Origin: JBQTKD01 sp052389435
GTDB lineage: Bacteria > Actinomycetota > Actinomycetes > Sporichthyales > Sporichthyaceae
Reading direction: 5' to 3'
Length of the DNA: 64,000 bases
Assembly: GCA_052389435.1 (NCBI GenBank)
Contig: JBQTIB010000002.1
Coordinates: forward strand, 3,868-67,867
The notes beneath the pieces are model-generated. The model was not told where the DNA came from, made no database searches, and saw only the letters and a program-made list of their open reading frames with translations. Below, piece after piece: positions 19,399 through 27,813 of the stretch (the stretch's first letter is position 1; every line of letters begins with the position of its first letter). The position numbers and the translations under genes were made by a program.

Positions 19399-19884
19399 CT
19401 ACGTCCTGCCGACCGCTTCGCGGCTCAGGCCCTTGAGGCCGGAACGCAGCGAGCGGCTCACTCCGGGCATCAGCAGCCTGCCGACCGGGCGCAGCGGCGC
19501 GGGCAGGTCCGCGGCCATCCGGTAGACGATCCGCGAGCCGGTGCCGACAGGTTCGATCGTCACCCGCTCGACGAGCTTGGTGAAACCCGGCGGGCGCCCG
19601 CCGACGCCGGTGAAGGCGAACAGGTGCGGCTCCTCCCAGGCTAGGAACCGCTCCTCGACGGTGATCAGCCCGAGCAGCCACACCGTGCGGGTGGACCCGA
19701 CGCCGGACTCGGGGACCGAGGTCGGCTGCACCTTGGTCAGGACGGCGCCGAACCACTTCGGCCAGTTCCGGTGGTCCGCCAGCACGGCGAACACCGCCTC
19801 CGGCGAGGCGGGGGAGTCGAAGCTCGCCTCGGCGCGCAGCGGCGAAGTCTCGACGAAGGACAGGTCCTGGGGTGACATTGGCAC
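19399..19884 (-). CDS. SRPBCC (START-like) family protein
   Basis: A 161-residue protein with the helix-grip fold pattern of polyketide cyclase/dehydrase and lipid-binding proteins. A beta strand with SPLRAEASFDSPASPEAVF is followed by LADHRNWPKWFGAVL and several antiparallel strands. An amphipathic C-terminal helix closes the fold. AGGAG lies five bases before GTG 19884, which I prefer over ATG 19878. The proteins bind hydrophobic ligands; no specific ligand can be inferred. It is divergent from the hypothetical gene at 19957. Confidence 0.78.
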   Translation of the reverse strand: MPMSPQDLSFVETSPLRAEASFDSPASPEAVFAVLADHRNWPKWFGAVLTKVQPTSVPESGVGSTRTVWLLGLITVEERFLAWEEPHLFAFTGVGGRPPGFTKLVERVTIEPVGTGSRIVYRMAADLPAPLRPVGRLLMPGVSRSLRSGLKGLSREAVGRT

Positions 19885-19956
19885 GAGTGCTCCTGGCGAT
19901 TGCTCGGGGGCGGAAATCGCTGGCCGCGTCAGTGGCTCCGTTGGAGGATTTGTCTT

Positions 19957-20508
19957 GTGAATCCAGGTCTGGTCGTCGGCGGCTACGTGTTCGTCGTCCC
20001 GACGCCGCGCCTGCCCGACCACGAAGACGTGCTGCCGCCCACCTTCCTGACGATCAGCAACGACATCCAAGTGGATCTGCCGCAGCCGGAGTTCATGGAC
20101 TGGTTCGTCGACTACGACCATGCCCGCGCCGCCGGAGTCTCCGCGCCGGAAGCGACGCTGCTCGCGGTCTCGTTGGCCCCGAACGACGCCAGGACACTGA
20201 TGGAGGAGGACCTCGAGGGCAACCTGCCGTGGTTCGACCTGCTCCGGTCCGGACAGTCGTTGCCGACCAACGCCGAGCTGCTGGGATACGAAATCGTCGG
20301 CGTCGAAGCCTCGTTCGGCTTCCATTCCTGGCATTGCTACGGATGCGCGCCGGACGCCAGACGCGAACTGGGCACCCGGCTCAACGGACACGGCCTGCTC
20401 GGCACCTACGAAGAGGCGGAGGCGGTGCTGAACTGGATGCTGACCCGCCCACCGGAACACAGCGTCCCGCCGATTCCGTGGATTGTGGTGGCGCTCGCAC
20501 CGGCGTAG
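19957..20508 (+). CDS. Conserved hypothetical protein, unknown function
   Basis: GTG 19957 is well supported by GGAGG nine bases upstream and gives 183 residues. I do not recognise a named domain. Notable segments are LLGYEIVGVEASFGFHSWHCYG and an acidic amphipathic end with LNWMLTRPPEH. It has no signal peptide or membrane helix. The fold could be a small immunity-like or regulatory protein, but nothing in the sequence proves that. It converges with the oxygenase gene; the two stop codons are four bases apart. Confidence 0.65.
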   Translation: MNPGLVVGGYVFVVPTPRLPDHEDVLPPTFLTISNDIQVDLPQPEFMDWFVDYDHARAAGVSAPEATLLAVSLAPNDARTLMEEDLEGNLPWFDLLRSGQSLPTNAELLGYEIVGVEASFGFHSWHCYGCAPDARRELGTRLNGHGLLGTYEEAEAVLNWMLTRPPEHSVPPIPWIVVALAPA

Positions 20509-20512
20509 CGGC

Positions 20513-21496
20513 TCATAGGACCTGGCGCAGCAGGTGGGGGAAGACCCTGCCGACCTTGCCGAGCAGGTAGTCGCCGTAGGTGCCCGCGAACTCGTGGACG
20601 CTCGCGCCGTCCCACCTGGTGTCGGCGTCGTCGGCCAGGGCGTTCGCTCCGACGGGGCGGACGTCGGCGTCCCAGGAGGGGTCGAAGAAGAACGGCCACG
20701 AGAGCCGGTCGTAGCCGACGGAGGCGACGACGCGGTGCGGGGTGGAGCGGTACCGCCCGCCCGTCAGGCGGTCGAGCATGTCCCCGATGTTGCAGACGAA
20801 CGAGTCCGGGACCGGCGGCGCCTCGATCCAGCCGCCGCCCGAGCGGACCTGCAGGCCACCGTGGTCGTCCTGCTTGAGGATCGTGAGCAACCCGTAGTCG
20901 GTGTGCTCGCCGACGCCCCACTGCTCGCCGCCGTCCGCCGGAGGAGAGGCGGAGGGGTAGTTGAAGATGCGGAACAGCACCGTCGGATCGCCGGTGTAGT
21001 GCCGCGCGAACCAGTCGGGTTCCAGGTCCAGGGACAACGCGACGCCGCGCATCAACGCGTGCGCCAGCGAGGTCATGGCCTCGATCCAGGCCAGTACGAC
21101 GGGACCGAGTTCGACGGGCCGATCGGGCATCAGATTCGCGCCGTGCAAAGGGATTCCGGCCACGACCCGTGCGTCTGAAGCCAGGAGCTCCGACCCGAAG
21201 TACACGCCCTCCTTGGCATCGGGACGCCCGGAGGTCAGTTCGTCGCCGACCGGGAAGTACCCGCGCCAGGCGGGGCCGCCGAGGGGCATGGCGATGGCCA
21301 TCTTGTCCCGGGCGGGCTGGGCGAAGAACTCGACGGAGAGTTCCTCGAGCCGCCGTTCGAGCGCGGGATCGACCCCGTGCCCGACGACGTAGAAGAAGCC
21401 GTTGTCCCGGCAGGCGTCGCCGATCCGCGTCGCGACCGCACGCTGCGCGTCGGGGTCTCCGAACAGCCCAACGACGTCGACTACGGGAATGTCCAT
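20513..21496 (-). CDS. 2-oxoglutarate/Fe(II)-dependent oxygenase, isopenicillin N synthase-like
   Basis: A 327-residue oxygenase. The N-terminal DIOX_N-type part begins MDIPVVDVVGL and contains NGFFYVVGHGV. The jelly-roll core shows the iron ligands of the HxD...H triad in EHTDYG and TPHRV, and the 2-oxoglutarate-binding Arg/Ser pair in RLSWPFF. Such enzymes hydroxylate, cyclise or desaturate small molecules. The substrate is unknown and there are no biosynthetic neighbours, so a housekeeping or detoxifying role is as likely as secondary metabolism. Confidence 0.88.
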   Translation of the reverse strand: MDIPVVDVVGLFGDPDAQRAVATRIGDACRDNGFFYVVGHGVDPALERRLEELSVEFFAQPARDKMAIAMPLGGPAWRGYFPVGDELTSGRPDAKEGVYFGSELLASDARVVAGIPLHGANLMPDRPVELGPVVLAWIEAMTSLAHALMRGVALSLDLEPDWFARHYTGDPTVLFRIFNYPSASPPADGGEQWGVGEHTDYGLLTILKQDDHGGLQVRSGGGWIEAPPVPDSFVCNIGDMLDRLTGGRYRSTPHRVVASVGYDRLSWPFFFDPSWDADVRPVGANALADDADTRWDGASVHEFAGTYGDYLLGKVGRVFPHLLRQVL

Positions 21497-21530
21497 GCGC
21501 TTCAGTGTGCACGTTGGGGGTGGTTGGGTC

Positions 21531-21806
21531 ATGCGACGTCGACGGATTTCGCGGTGCGGCGACGACGGAGCAACCACGTTCCCATCCGGTCCGCTCGGAC
21601 CGTGGGTTGCCGTAATCACCCTCGGCAACGCGCTGCTGCTGGTCCGCTCCGACGGTTCGACGGTCGCGGCGCGCACCGCTCCGGCGCTCGCGTTCGAAGC
21701 CGACCCCGCCACGTTCTGCTGCGAACTCGGGCGCCCCTGCCCGTCGACCTGCGGCTGCTCTCGAGGCCTGGGCCTGCCGTCCCGGGCCGCGCTGCACTCG
21801 TTCTAG
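21531..21806 (+). CDS. Small cysteine-rich hypothetical protein
   Basis: A 91-residue frame from ATG 21531 with a G-rich stretch upstream and coding-like codon use. It contains a hydrophobic strand region (WVAVITLGNALLLV) and a cluster of six cysteines in CCELGRPCPSTCGCS. It is divergent from the oxygenase gene, and its TAG overlaps the maf stop (CTAG). No family recognised. The cysteines could bind metal or form disulfides, but there is no signal peptide. Confidence 0.4.
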   Translation: MRRRRISRCGDDGATTFPSGPLGPWVAVITLGNALLLVRSDGSTVAARTAPALAFEADPATFCCELGRPCPSTCGCSRGLGLPSRAALHSF

Positions 21807-22414
21807 CGGGGCTTCCAGAGCTCGTGCCAGGCGATGCCGAACTCGGCGAGCATGGTGCGCAGCAGCGGCAGCGACACCCCGACGACGTTGTGGTGGTCTC
21901 CGCCGATGCGCTGCACGTACGCTCCGCCGTGCCCGTCGATCGTGAAGGCGCCCGCGACGTGCAGCGGCTCGCCGGTGGCGACGTAGGCCTCGATCTCGGC
22001 GTCGGAGAGATCCGCGAAGGTCACGCTGGTCGCCGCCACCCGGTGCTCGCGGCGTCCGCTCGCCGGCTCCACGAGGGCGTGGCCCGTGTAGAGCGTGCCC
22101 TGGCGCCCGCGCATCTCGCGCCACCGCGCGACGGCGGCCTCCGACGTCCCCGGCTTGCCGAGCGCGACTCCGTCCAGGTCGAGCAGGGAGTCGCAGCCCA
22201 GCACCACCGTGCCCGCGGGGCGGTCGCGCAGGTTCTGGGCGACCGCGTCGGCCTTCAGCCCGGCCAGCATGCGAGTGGTGATCGCGGTGTTGGGCCCGGA
22301 GGTACCGGCTTCGTCGACGTTGCTGACGATCACCTCGGGGTCCAGGCCCGCGCGCCGCAGCGTCGCGAGGCGGGCGGGGGAGGCGGAGGCGAGGATCAGG
22401 CGCGGCGCGGACAT
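21803..22414 (-). CDS. maf: Maf/YhdE-type nucleoside triphosphate pyrophosphatase
   Basis: A 203-residue house-cleaning pyrophosphatase that hydrolyses non-canonical or excess nucleotides such as dTTP and UTP. The N-terminal LILASASPARLATLRRAGL is the family signature (SxSxxR). VLGCDSLLDLDG carries the conserved Asp, and LGKPGTSEAA follows. In M. tuberculosis a maf gene sits between accE5 and accA3, so its presence in this neighbourhood is expected. Confidence 0.92.
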   Translation of the reverse strand: MSAPRLILASASPARLATLRRAGLDPEVIVSNVDEAGTSGPNTAITTRMLAGLKADAVAQNLRDRPAGTVVLGCDSLLDLDGVALGKPGTSEAAVARWREMRGRQGTLYTGHALVEPASGRREHRVAATSVTFADLSDAEIEAYVATGEPLHVAGAFTIDGHGGAYVQRIGGDHHNVVGVSLPLLRTMLAEFGIAWHELWKPR

Positions 22415-22455
22415 CCGCCGATGATTTCAGGCGCCGGCTGCGTCATGATCGGGCC

Positions 22456-23637
22456 ATGCCCTACTACCGGGTCGGCGGCGCGATTCCCCCCAAGCGCCAC
22501 ACGCAGTTCCGGCAGCCCGACGGCTCCCTGTTCCACGAAGAGCTGATGGGCGCCGAGGGCTTCTCCTCGGACTCCTCGCTGCTGTACCACGCGAGCGTGC
22601 CGTCGGCGATCGTCGAGAGCCGAGCCTGGGACCTGCCCGACCAGTCCACGGTCCCGAACCATCCACTGCGGCCGCGGCACCTGAAGCCGCACGGCCTGAC
22701 CGGCGCGCCCGCGGATGCGGTGACGGGGCGTCAGCTGCTCCTGGGCAACGCCGACGTCCGGATCCAGTACGCGACCGCCGACGTGCCTTCGCCGCTGTAC
22801 CGCAACGCCGTCGGCGACGAGTGCGTGTACGTGGAGGCCGGCGCCGCCGTGGTCGAGACCGTCTTCGGGCCGCTCGAGGCCGGACCCGGCACCTACGTGC
22901 TGATTCCCCGTGGCACCACCCACCGGTGGGTTCCGACCGGCGGGGACCTGTTGCGGGTCTACGCCATCGAGGCGTCCTCGCACATCGTTCCGCCGAAGCG
23001 GTACCTGTCCGCGCGCGGTCAGTTCCTCGAGCATTCGCCCTACTGCGAAAGGGATCTGAGGGCCCCCGGGCCGCCGCCGACGATCTCCGAATCCGACGTC
23101 GAGGTCTACGTCAAGCACCGCGGCGCGCACGCGCCCGTGGGCTCGATCCTCGTCCACGCCACGCACCCGTTCGACCTCGTCGGCTGGGACGGATGTCTGT
23201 ACCCGTACACGTTCGACGTCGCGGACTTCGAGCCCATCACCGGCCGGGTGCACCAACCGCCGCCCGTGCACCAGGTCTTCGAGGGCGCGAACTTCGTGAT
23301 CTGCAACTTCGTGCCGCGCAAGGTGGACTACCACCCGCTCGCGGTCCCGGTGCCCTACTACCACTCGAACGTCGACTCCGACGAGGTCATGTTCTACGTC
23401 GGCGGAAACTACGAAGCCCGGAAGGGCTCCGGGATCGGGATCGGGTCGATCAGCCTGCACCCGGGCGGGCACACCCACGGCCCGCAGCCCGGCGCCGCCG
23501 AAGCGAGTCTCGGCGCGGAGCGGTTCGACGAAACCGCGGTCATGGTCGACACGTTTCGCCCGTTGGAACTCGGTTCGGGCGGACTGTCCTGCGAGGACCC
23601 GGACTACGCGTGGACCTGGGCGGGCGGGCGTCGCTGA
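22456..23637 (+). CDS. hmgA: Homogentisate 1,2-dioxygenase family protein
   Basis: A 393-residue enzyme that would open the ring of homogentisate to maleylacetoacetate in tyrosine and phenylalanine breakdown. The expected iron ligands can be placed in YYHSNVDSDEVMFY (His and Glu) and in HPGGHTHGPQPG (His). The N-terminal cupin half has NAVGDECVYVEAGAA. No maleylacetoacetate isomerase, fumarylacetoacetase or HPPD gene is adjacent, so the exact substrate is less certain than the family. CATGAT lies six bases before ATG 22456, a possible leaderless promoter. Confidence 0.85.
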   Translation: MPYYRVGGAIPPKRHTQFRQPDGSLFHEELMGAEGFSSDSSLLYHASVPSAIVESRAWDLPDQSTVPNHPLRPRHLKPHGLTGAPADAVTGRQLLLGNADVRIQYATADVPSPLYRNAVGDECVYVEAGAAVVETVFGPLEAGPGTYVLIPRGTTHRWVPTGGDLLRVYAIEASSHIVPPKRYLSARGQFLEHSPYCERDLRAPGPPPTISESDVEVYVKHRGAHAPVGSILVHATHPFDLVGWDGCLYPYTFDVADFEPITGRVHQPPPVHQVFEGANFVICNFVPRKVDYHPLAVPVPYYHSNVDSDEVMFYVGGNYEARKGSGIGIGSISLHPGGHTHGPQPGAAEASLGAERFDETAVMVDTFRPLELGSGGLSCEDPDYAWTWAGGRR

Positions 23638-23686
23638 ACGTTCCGGGACGTCCGCGCGTCCACTCGGTATGCATACGGCGCGCGGG

Positions 23687-24340
23687 ATGAGGATCTGTTC
23701 CATCGCGGCGTCGGTCGCCGCCGTTCTCGTCCTGGGCGGCTGCGGTCGAGCCTCTGTGGAGGACGTCGCGGTGGCCGCCACCCCGGAGTCCACCGCGCCC
23801 GCGACCGGCGCGGGGAACGCACGCGAGTTCGTCGCCATGCTGGGCAGCCTCGTCGTCTACGACTACGACCCGGTGGCGACTCCCGCGGAGCTGCGCGACG
23901 ACGCCGATCTGGTCGTCGAGGGCACGATCGACTCGGTGGCTCCCAGCCCGACCGTGGGCAGGAAAGGCGACGTGGGCAACCACATCGTGCTGGGGATCCG
24001 CGTCCAGCGCGTTCGAAAGGCGCCGGACGGCACGCCTCCGGAAACCGTGCGTCTCGAGTACCGCCTGCCGAGAAACCACCCAGGCCGGACGATCGGGACG
24101 TTTCGAGAGTCGCTGCCGGTGGGAGCTCGAGTCGTGCTGTTCGCCGACCGTCGCGCCGAACAGTTCGAAGGAGAGCGGCTTTACGGCCAGTACCCACAGG
24201 GGCTGTTCGTCGAGGTCGACGGCAAGCCGGTCTCCGTGCACACCGACGCGGCGAGCGGTCCGGCGGCGTTCCGCGCGATCGAGACATTCGACGATCTGAG
24301 TCGAGCCCTCGACGAACCGCGCGGCGACCGCTCGAGCTAG
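23687..24340 (+). CDS. Putative lipoprotein, unknown function
   Basis: The 217-residue protein has a lipoprotein signal (MRICSIAASVAAVLVLGGC), with the lipobox Cys near residue 19. The mature part has an Ala/Pro/Thr linker and then a compact beta-rich domain containing LRDDADLVVEGTIDSV and LPVGARVVLFADR. This resembles OB-like domains in secreted actinobacterial proteins, but I cannot name it. ATG 23669 is an in-frame alternative start that would add six residues before the basic signal start. Confidence 0.7.
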   Translation: MRICSIAASVAAVLVLGGCGRASVEDVAVAATPESTAPATGAGNAREFVAMLGSLVVYDYDPVATPAELRDDADLVVEGTIDSVAPSPTVGRKGDVGNHIVLGIRVQRVRKAPDGTPPETVRLEYRLPRNHPGRTIGTFRESLPVGARVVLFADRRAEQFEGERLYGQYPQGLFVEVDGKPVSVHTDAASGPAAFRAIETFDDLSRALDEPRGDRSS

Positions 24341-24344
24341 CCAC

Positions 24345-24350
24345 TAATCT
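24345..24350 (+). promoter_or_regulatory. Leaderless-type -10 element (TAATCT)
   Basis: TAATCT ends six bases before ATG 24357 of the PH-domain gene, with no Shine-Dalgarno between. Geometry matches the elements before tatB and the amidohydrolase. Confidence 0.45.
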
Positions 24351-24356
24351 GCGCGC

Positions 24357-24977
24357 ATGGGATACCCGAATCGCCTGCTGCTCGACGGCGAGCAGATCGT
24401 CCTGGACCTGCGCCCGCACTGGTGGTTCTTCGCCAAGCACATCGCCGCGGGGATCCCCGTGCTGGCGCTCGCGGTGTTCGCGCTCACCCTCGACGGCGAC
24501 ACCGGCACGATCGTCGGCTGGCTCGCGCTGGTCGTCCTCGTGGTCTGGCTGCTGTGGTTTCTCGTCCGCCTCGCCAACTGGCTGACGACCCACTTCGTGC
24601 TGACGTCCGAGCGGCTGATCTTCCGCCGCGGCCTGATCTCCAAGCACGGCCGCGACGTCCCGCTCGGCCGGGTCAACAACATCGACATGCACCAGACCGT
24701 CTTCGAGCGCGTGCTCCGCGCCGGCGATCTGCTCATCGAGTCCGCGGGCGAGACCGGCCAGCAGCGCTTCACCGACATCCGGCGCCCCGAGCACGTCCAG
24801 CGCGAGATCAACCGTCAGGTCGAACTGCACGACAACCGCGAACGCGGCAACGGTCGCGGAGCCGTCGGCCAGTCCGCGCCCGAGCAGATCGCCGCCCTCG
24901 CGCAGTTGCGCGACCAGGGCCTGATCACCGAAGCGGAGTTCCAGGCGAAGAAGACCGACCTGCTCGGCCGGATGTAG
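24357..24977 (+). CDS. PH-domain membrane protein with C-terminal SHOCT motif
   Basis: A 206-residue protein with two membrane helices (about residues 27-45 and 50-72) followed by a bacterial PH-like (DUF304/bPH2) domain: TTHFVLTSERLIFRRGLISKHGRDVPLGRVNNI. At the C-terminus a SHOCT helix pair reads IAALAQLRDQGLITEAEFQAKKTDLL. It resembles M. tuberculosis Rv3278c, which lies near accD5 and birA. The role is unknown; SHOCT motifs often mark oligomerising proteins. It converges with the fusion gene, whose stop is 10 bases away. Confidence 0.85.
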   Translation: MGYPNRLLLDGEQIVLDLRPHWWFFAKHIAAGIPVLALAVFALTLDGDTGTIVGWLALVVLVVWLLWFLVRLANWLTTHFVLTSERLIFRRGLISKHGRDVPLGRVNNIDMHQTVFERVLRAGDLLIESAGETGQQRFTDIRRPEHVQREINRQVELHDNRERGNGRGAVGQSAPEQIAALAQLRDQGLITEAEFQAKKTDLLGRM

Positions 24978-24986
24978 CCCGACCGC

Positions 24987-27077
24987 TCAGATCAGCTCGG
25001 CCAGGAGGGCGGCGGCTCGTGCCGCGCCGTCGGTGGCCACCGGCCGGTAGTCGACGACCCGTCCCAGTTCCTCGACGATCGCCGCGGCGATGGCGTCGGG
25101 ATCGGACTCGGCGTACTCCATCGCGCGGCCGGCGCCGTACCGGGCGAGGCGGTGCGGGACGTGGAAGCGCTGCTCGAAGTGCTCGCCGAGGGGGAAGTAC
25201 AGGAATGGCCTGCGATTCGCGGTGAGCTCCATCGCCGTGGTGAGCCCACCCTGCACGACGGCGAGATCGCACGCGCCCAGTAGGCGGTAGAGGTCCGGCA
25301 CGAAGCCGTGGACCGCGACGCCGTCGACCTCCGGGAGGGACCGGGGGTCGATGCGGGGACCCGCGACGGCGACCATGCGAAGGCCCGGCACTCGGCGACG
25401 TGCGAGGGGAAACGCGCTCAGGACTCGCCGCAACAGGCTCGTGCCCACCGCGGTGCCGCCCACGGAGACCACGACCACCGACTCGCCCGGCGCGAACCCG
25501 AACTCGACGCGGGCGGCCGCGCGCGCGTCGTCGTCGAGAGGTTCGAATCCGGTGACGTAGCCGCTGAAGTCGAAGTGACGCCGCGTCCAGTCGCGGATGG
25601 ACGGCAGGCCGGGACCGAAGTCGAGGGGAACGACGTCCTCGGGGTCGCCGACGAAGATCGCCGCGTCGCGGATCCTGCGGTACCGCTCGACCTGGGTGAT
25701 CGTCTCCAGGTTGTAGTCAGCGGTCAGGGCGATTTCGCGTTCCCCGCCGGACGGCATCGGCAGCCAGCCGACGAAGTCGGTCAACCAGGCGTACGCGGTC
25801 CGCTTCAGTTCCGGGTTCTCGTGCAGGAAGTGGTCGGTTTCCCAGGCCTCGTCGGCGATGACGAGGTCGTAGTGCTCTTGGGCCACCACGTCGTTCACCA
25901 GCATGAAGTTGGCGACGAGTGTCTCGTCGAGACTGCGGAAGGCGCCGAAGCAGTGCAGGTCGTGTTCCGCCGACTCGCCCTCGAAGTGCGCCGACTCGTT
26001 GACCAGATGCCGACTGGCTGCGTGGACGCGCTCGCCTTCGGCCGCGAGCACTCGGGTCACCGGATCCTGGGCGAGCCAGTCGATCGCGAGATCGGGACGC
26101 AGCGCCCGCAGTTCGCGAGCGATCGCGACGTCGCGCCGCGCGTGGCCCAGGCCGATCGGCGAGGACAGGAACAGTGCACGTCGCGGGCGTGCGGCGGCGC
26201 GCGTCCACCGGCGCAACTTCGGGGTCGCCGGCCTGATCCGCGAGAGGAACTCGAGCATCAGATGCCCGAACTTGACCGGGTCGCGCACGTCCTGGCGGTG
26301 GCCGCCGCCCTCGACGACGACCACGGACGCGTTCTCGCCGATGGCCCGCGCCAACTCGTGCGCGCCCGACTCGGGAGTGAGCAGGTCGTTGCTTCCCTGC
26401 ACGATCAGGACCGGGCAGGCCACCGCGGCGCACACGGCCCGATAGGCGTCCAGATAGCCCGGTCGGGCGAAGAGTTCCGCGTTCAACATCTCGTCGCCGA
26501 CGACGGCGCTGCCGAGGCAGGCCATGGTGGTTTCCAACCCCCACCCGACCCCGTCCTCGATGGCCTTGCTCGAATGGGGTTCGACGAACGCTGCGGTCAT
26601 GAACACGTCGAGGAAGTGCCGCTGGTCTCCCTCGACGAACGCCTGCACCCACCCGGGATCGGGTGGGTCCAATGTCAACGGCGTGTACGGCCCGACCAGT
26701 ACGACGCCTTCGCAGCGGGCGGGGTGCTCCGCGGCGAAGGTCAGGGTGCGTCGAGTACCTCCCGAGGACGCGACGAGAACCGCGGCCGCGGTGCCGGTGG
26801 CGTCGAGGACGGCGTTGGTCAGCGCGACGTGACGGGCGGGGGAGTAGGCGGACGGGTCGGTCGGGCGATCGGCGGCGCCGTTGCCGGGGCCGTCCCAGAC
26901 GACGACGCGATGGTGGCGGGACAGATGCGGAATCTGCATTCGCCAGATGCGTGCGTGGACGACGCACCACGTGGGCATGAGCACCACCGTCGTCGCGCCG
27001 CTGCCGAAGACCTCGTAGGAGACTCGGACTCCGTCGTGCTCGACGGTTCCGGCCTCACTCGGAAGTGCTGCGCGCAT
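24987..27077 (-). CDS. Fusion of alpha/beta hydrolase and MGT-type glycosyltransferase
   Basis: The 696-residue protein joins two enzymes. Residues 1-285 are an alpha/beta hydrolase with nucleophile S105 in VASSGGT (first Gly of GxSxG is Ala), acid D231 in QGSNDLL and H260 in EGGGHRQD. After a basic linker, residues 300-696 are a GT-B glycosyltransferase starting LFLSSPIGLGHARR, with the nucleotide-sugar end VQGGLTTAMELTA and a final FEQRFHVPHRLARYG. Its ATG 27077 overlaps the end of the TetR gene, so both are one transcript. Substrates are unknown; loading or releasing a glycosylated acyl compound is an inference. Confidence 0.85.
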   Translation of the reverse strand: MRAALPSEAGTVEHDGVRVSYEVFGSGATTVVLMPTWCVVHARIWRMQIPHLSRHHRVVVWDGPGNGAADRPTDPSAYSPARHVALTNAVLDATGTAAAVLVASSGGTRRTLTFAAEHPARCEGVVLVGPYTPLTLDPPDPGWVQAFVEGDQRHFLDVFMTAAFVEPHSSKAIEDGVGWGLETTMACLGSAVVGDEMLNAELFARPGYLDAYRAVCAAVACPVLIVQGSNDLLTPESGAHELARAIGENASVVVVEGGGHRQDVRDPVKFGHLMLEFLSRIRPATPKLRRWTRAAARPRRALFLSSPIGLGHARRDVAIARELRALRPDLAIDWLAQDPVTRVLAAEGERVHAASRHLVNESAHFEGESAEHDLHCFGAFRSLDETLVANFMLVNDVVAQEHYDLVIADEAWETDHFLHENPELKRTAYAWLTDFVGWLPMPSGGEREIALTADYNLETITQVERYRRIRDAAIFVGDPEDVVPLDFGPGLPSIRDWTRRHFDFSGYVTGFEPLDDDARAAARVEFGFAPGESVVVVSVGGTAVGTSLLRRVLSAFPLARRRVPGLRMVAVAGPRIDPRSLPEVDGVAVHGFVPDLYRLLGACDLAVVQGGLTTAMELTANRRPFLYFPLGEHFEQRFHVPHRLARYGAGRAMEYAESDPDAIAAAIVEELGRVVDYRPVATDGAARAAALLAELI

Positions 27078-27702
27078 CGCCGACTCTCCCTTCCTCGAAG
27101 GCGCGGATGACGACGCCGAAGCGGCGCAGGGCGGACCGGACCGGCCACTGGCCGCGGTCGAAGCCCAGCAGAATCATGGCCTCGCCGCCCATGAACGCCT
27201 GACCGATCAGCGCCGCGATCTCCTCGGGGGTGAACGGCGCGAGCGAGCCCTTGGCCTGGGCGTCCCGCGCTACCTCGGTCAGCAGGCCCGTCCACCCGAG
27301 GAGCATGCCGCGTACCCGTTCGGCCACCTCGGGATTCGACCAACCGACCGCGATCATCTCCTGCAGCACGCGCACGTACCCGGAGTCGAGGTCGTCCTCG
27401 AGGAAGTCGCACGCCTGCTCGTAGCGCATCCACAGGGGCCGATCCTCCGCGTACAGCCCGCGCTGGCGCTCGATGCGACGAGCGTCCTCGAAGTCGAGCA
27501 GGGAGAGCAACAGTTGTTGCTTCGAGCCGAAGTGGTAGTGCAGTTGGCTCAGCGGCACGCCCGCCGTCTCGGCGACCTGACGGGTCGACAGCCCCGCGAA
27601 GCCGTCGTTCAGCAGGCGAGTGCGGGCAGCCTCCAGGATGGCCGCACGGGTGGTCTCCGCCTTGCCGCCTCGCTCCGTACCCACGGTCAAGTAGTAGTCC
27701 AT
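27055..27702 (-). CDS. TetR-family transcriptional regulator
   Basis: A 215-residue repressor-type protein. The N-terminal HTH spans about residues 18-65 (LSTRQVAETAGVPLSQLHYHF) and a divergent ligand domain follows. It is divergent from the cupin-methyltransferase pair and overlaps the start of the hydrolase-glycosyltransferase gene by 23 bases. Two copies of a palindrome with the half-site TTCGGTCG lie in the divergent promoter, one touching its own start codon, so it probably represses itself and the cupin operon. Confidence 0.9.
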   Translation of the reverse strand: MDYYLTVGTERGGKAETTRAAILEAARTRLLNDGFAGLSTRQVAETAGVPLSQLHYHFGSKQQLLLSLLDFEDARRIERQRGLYAEDRPLWMRYEQACDFLEDDLDSGYVRVLQEMIAVGWSNPEVAERVRGMLLGWTGLLTEVARDAQAKGSLAPFTPEEIAALIGQAFMGGEAMILLGFDRGQWPVRSALRRFGVVIRAFEEGRVGDARSTSE

Positions 27703-27720
27703 TTCGGTCGAACGTCCGAG
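27703..27720. promoter_or_regulatory. Imperfect TetR operator, autoregulatory copy
   Basis: TTCGGTCG-AA-CGTCCGAG lies directly upstream of the TetR start codon. It keeps 14 of 16 positions of the perfect palindrome found at 27779. Binding here would block the regulator's own transcription. Binding itself is inferred. Confidence 0.5.
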
Positions 27721-27740
27721 CTCGGCATGCCGGATTCTTC

Positions 27741-27769
27741 TTGACAATACGGCAGTCTCGCGATTCTGT
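27741..27769 (+). promoter_or_regulatory. Sigma-70-type promoter of the cupin-methyltransferase operon
   Basis: TTGACA at 27741-27746 is a perfect -35 hexamer. After a 17-base spacer comes TTCTGT, or TCTGTA with 18 bases, a weak -10. Transcription would start near 27776, immediately beside the operator palindrome. Confidence 0.5.
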
Positions 27770-27778
27770 ACCTCCAGA

Positions 27779-27796
27779 TTCGGTCGACCGACCGAA
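27779..27796. promoter_or_regulatory. TetR operator, perfect palindrome
   Basis: TTCGGTCGACCGACCGAA is a perfect inverted repeat with 8-base arms and a 2-base centre. It lies between the TTGACA promoter and the Shine-Dalgarno of the cupin gene, as expected for a repressor site. A second, degenerate copy is next to the TetR gene start. Confidence 0.65.
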
Positions 27797-27813
27797 AATA
27801 GAGGAGGATTACG

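Noticed and set aside
24987..27077. Two separate genes (hydrolase and glycosyltransferase)
   Set aside because: The frame is continuous through the linker with no stop, start signal or frameshift between the halves.
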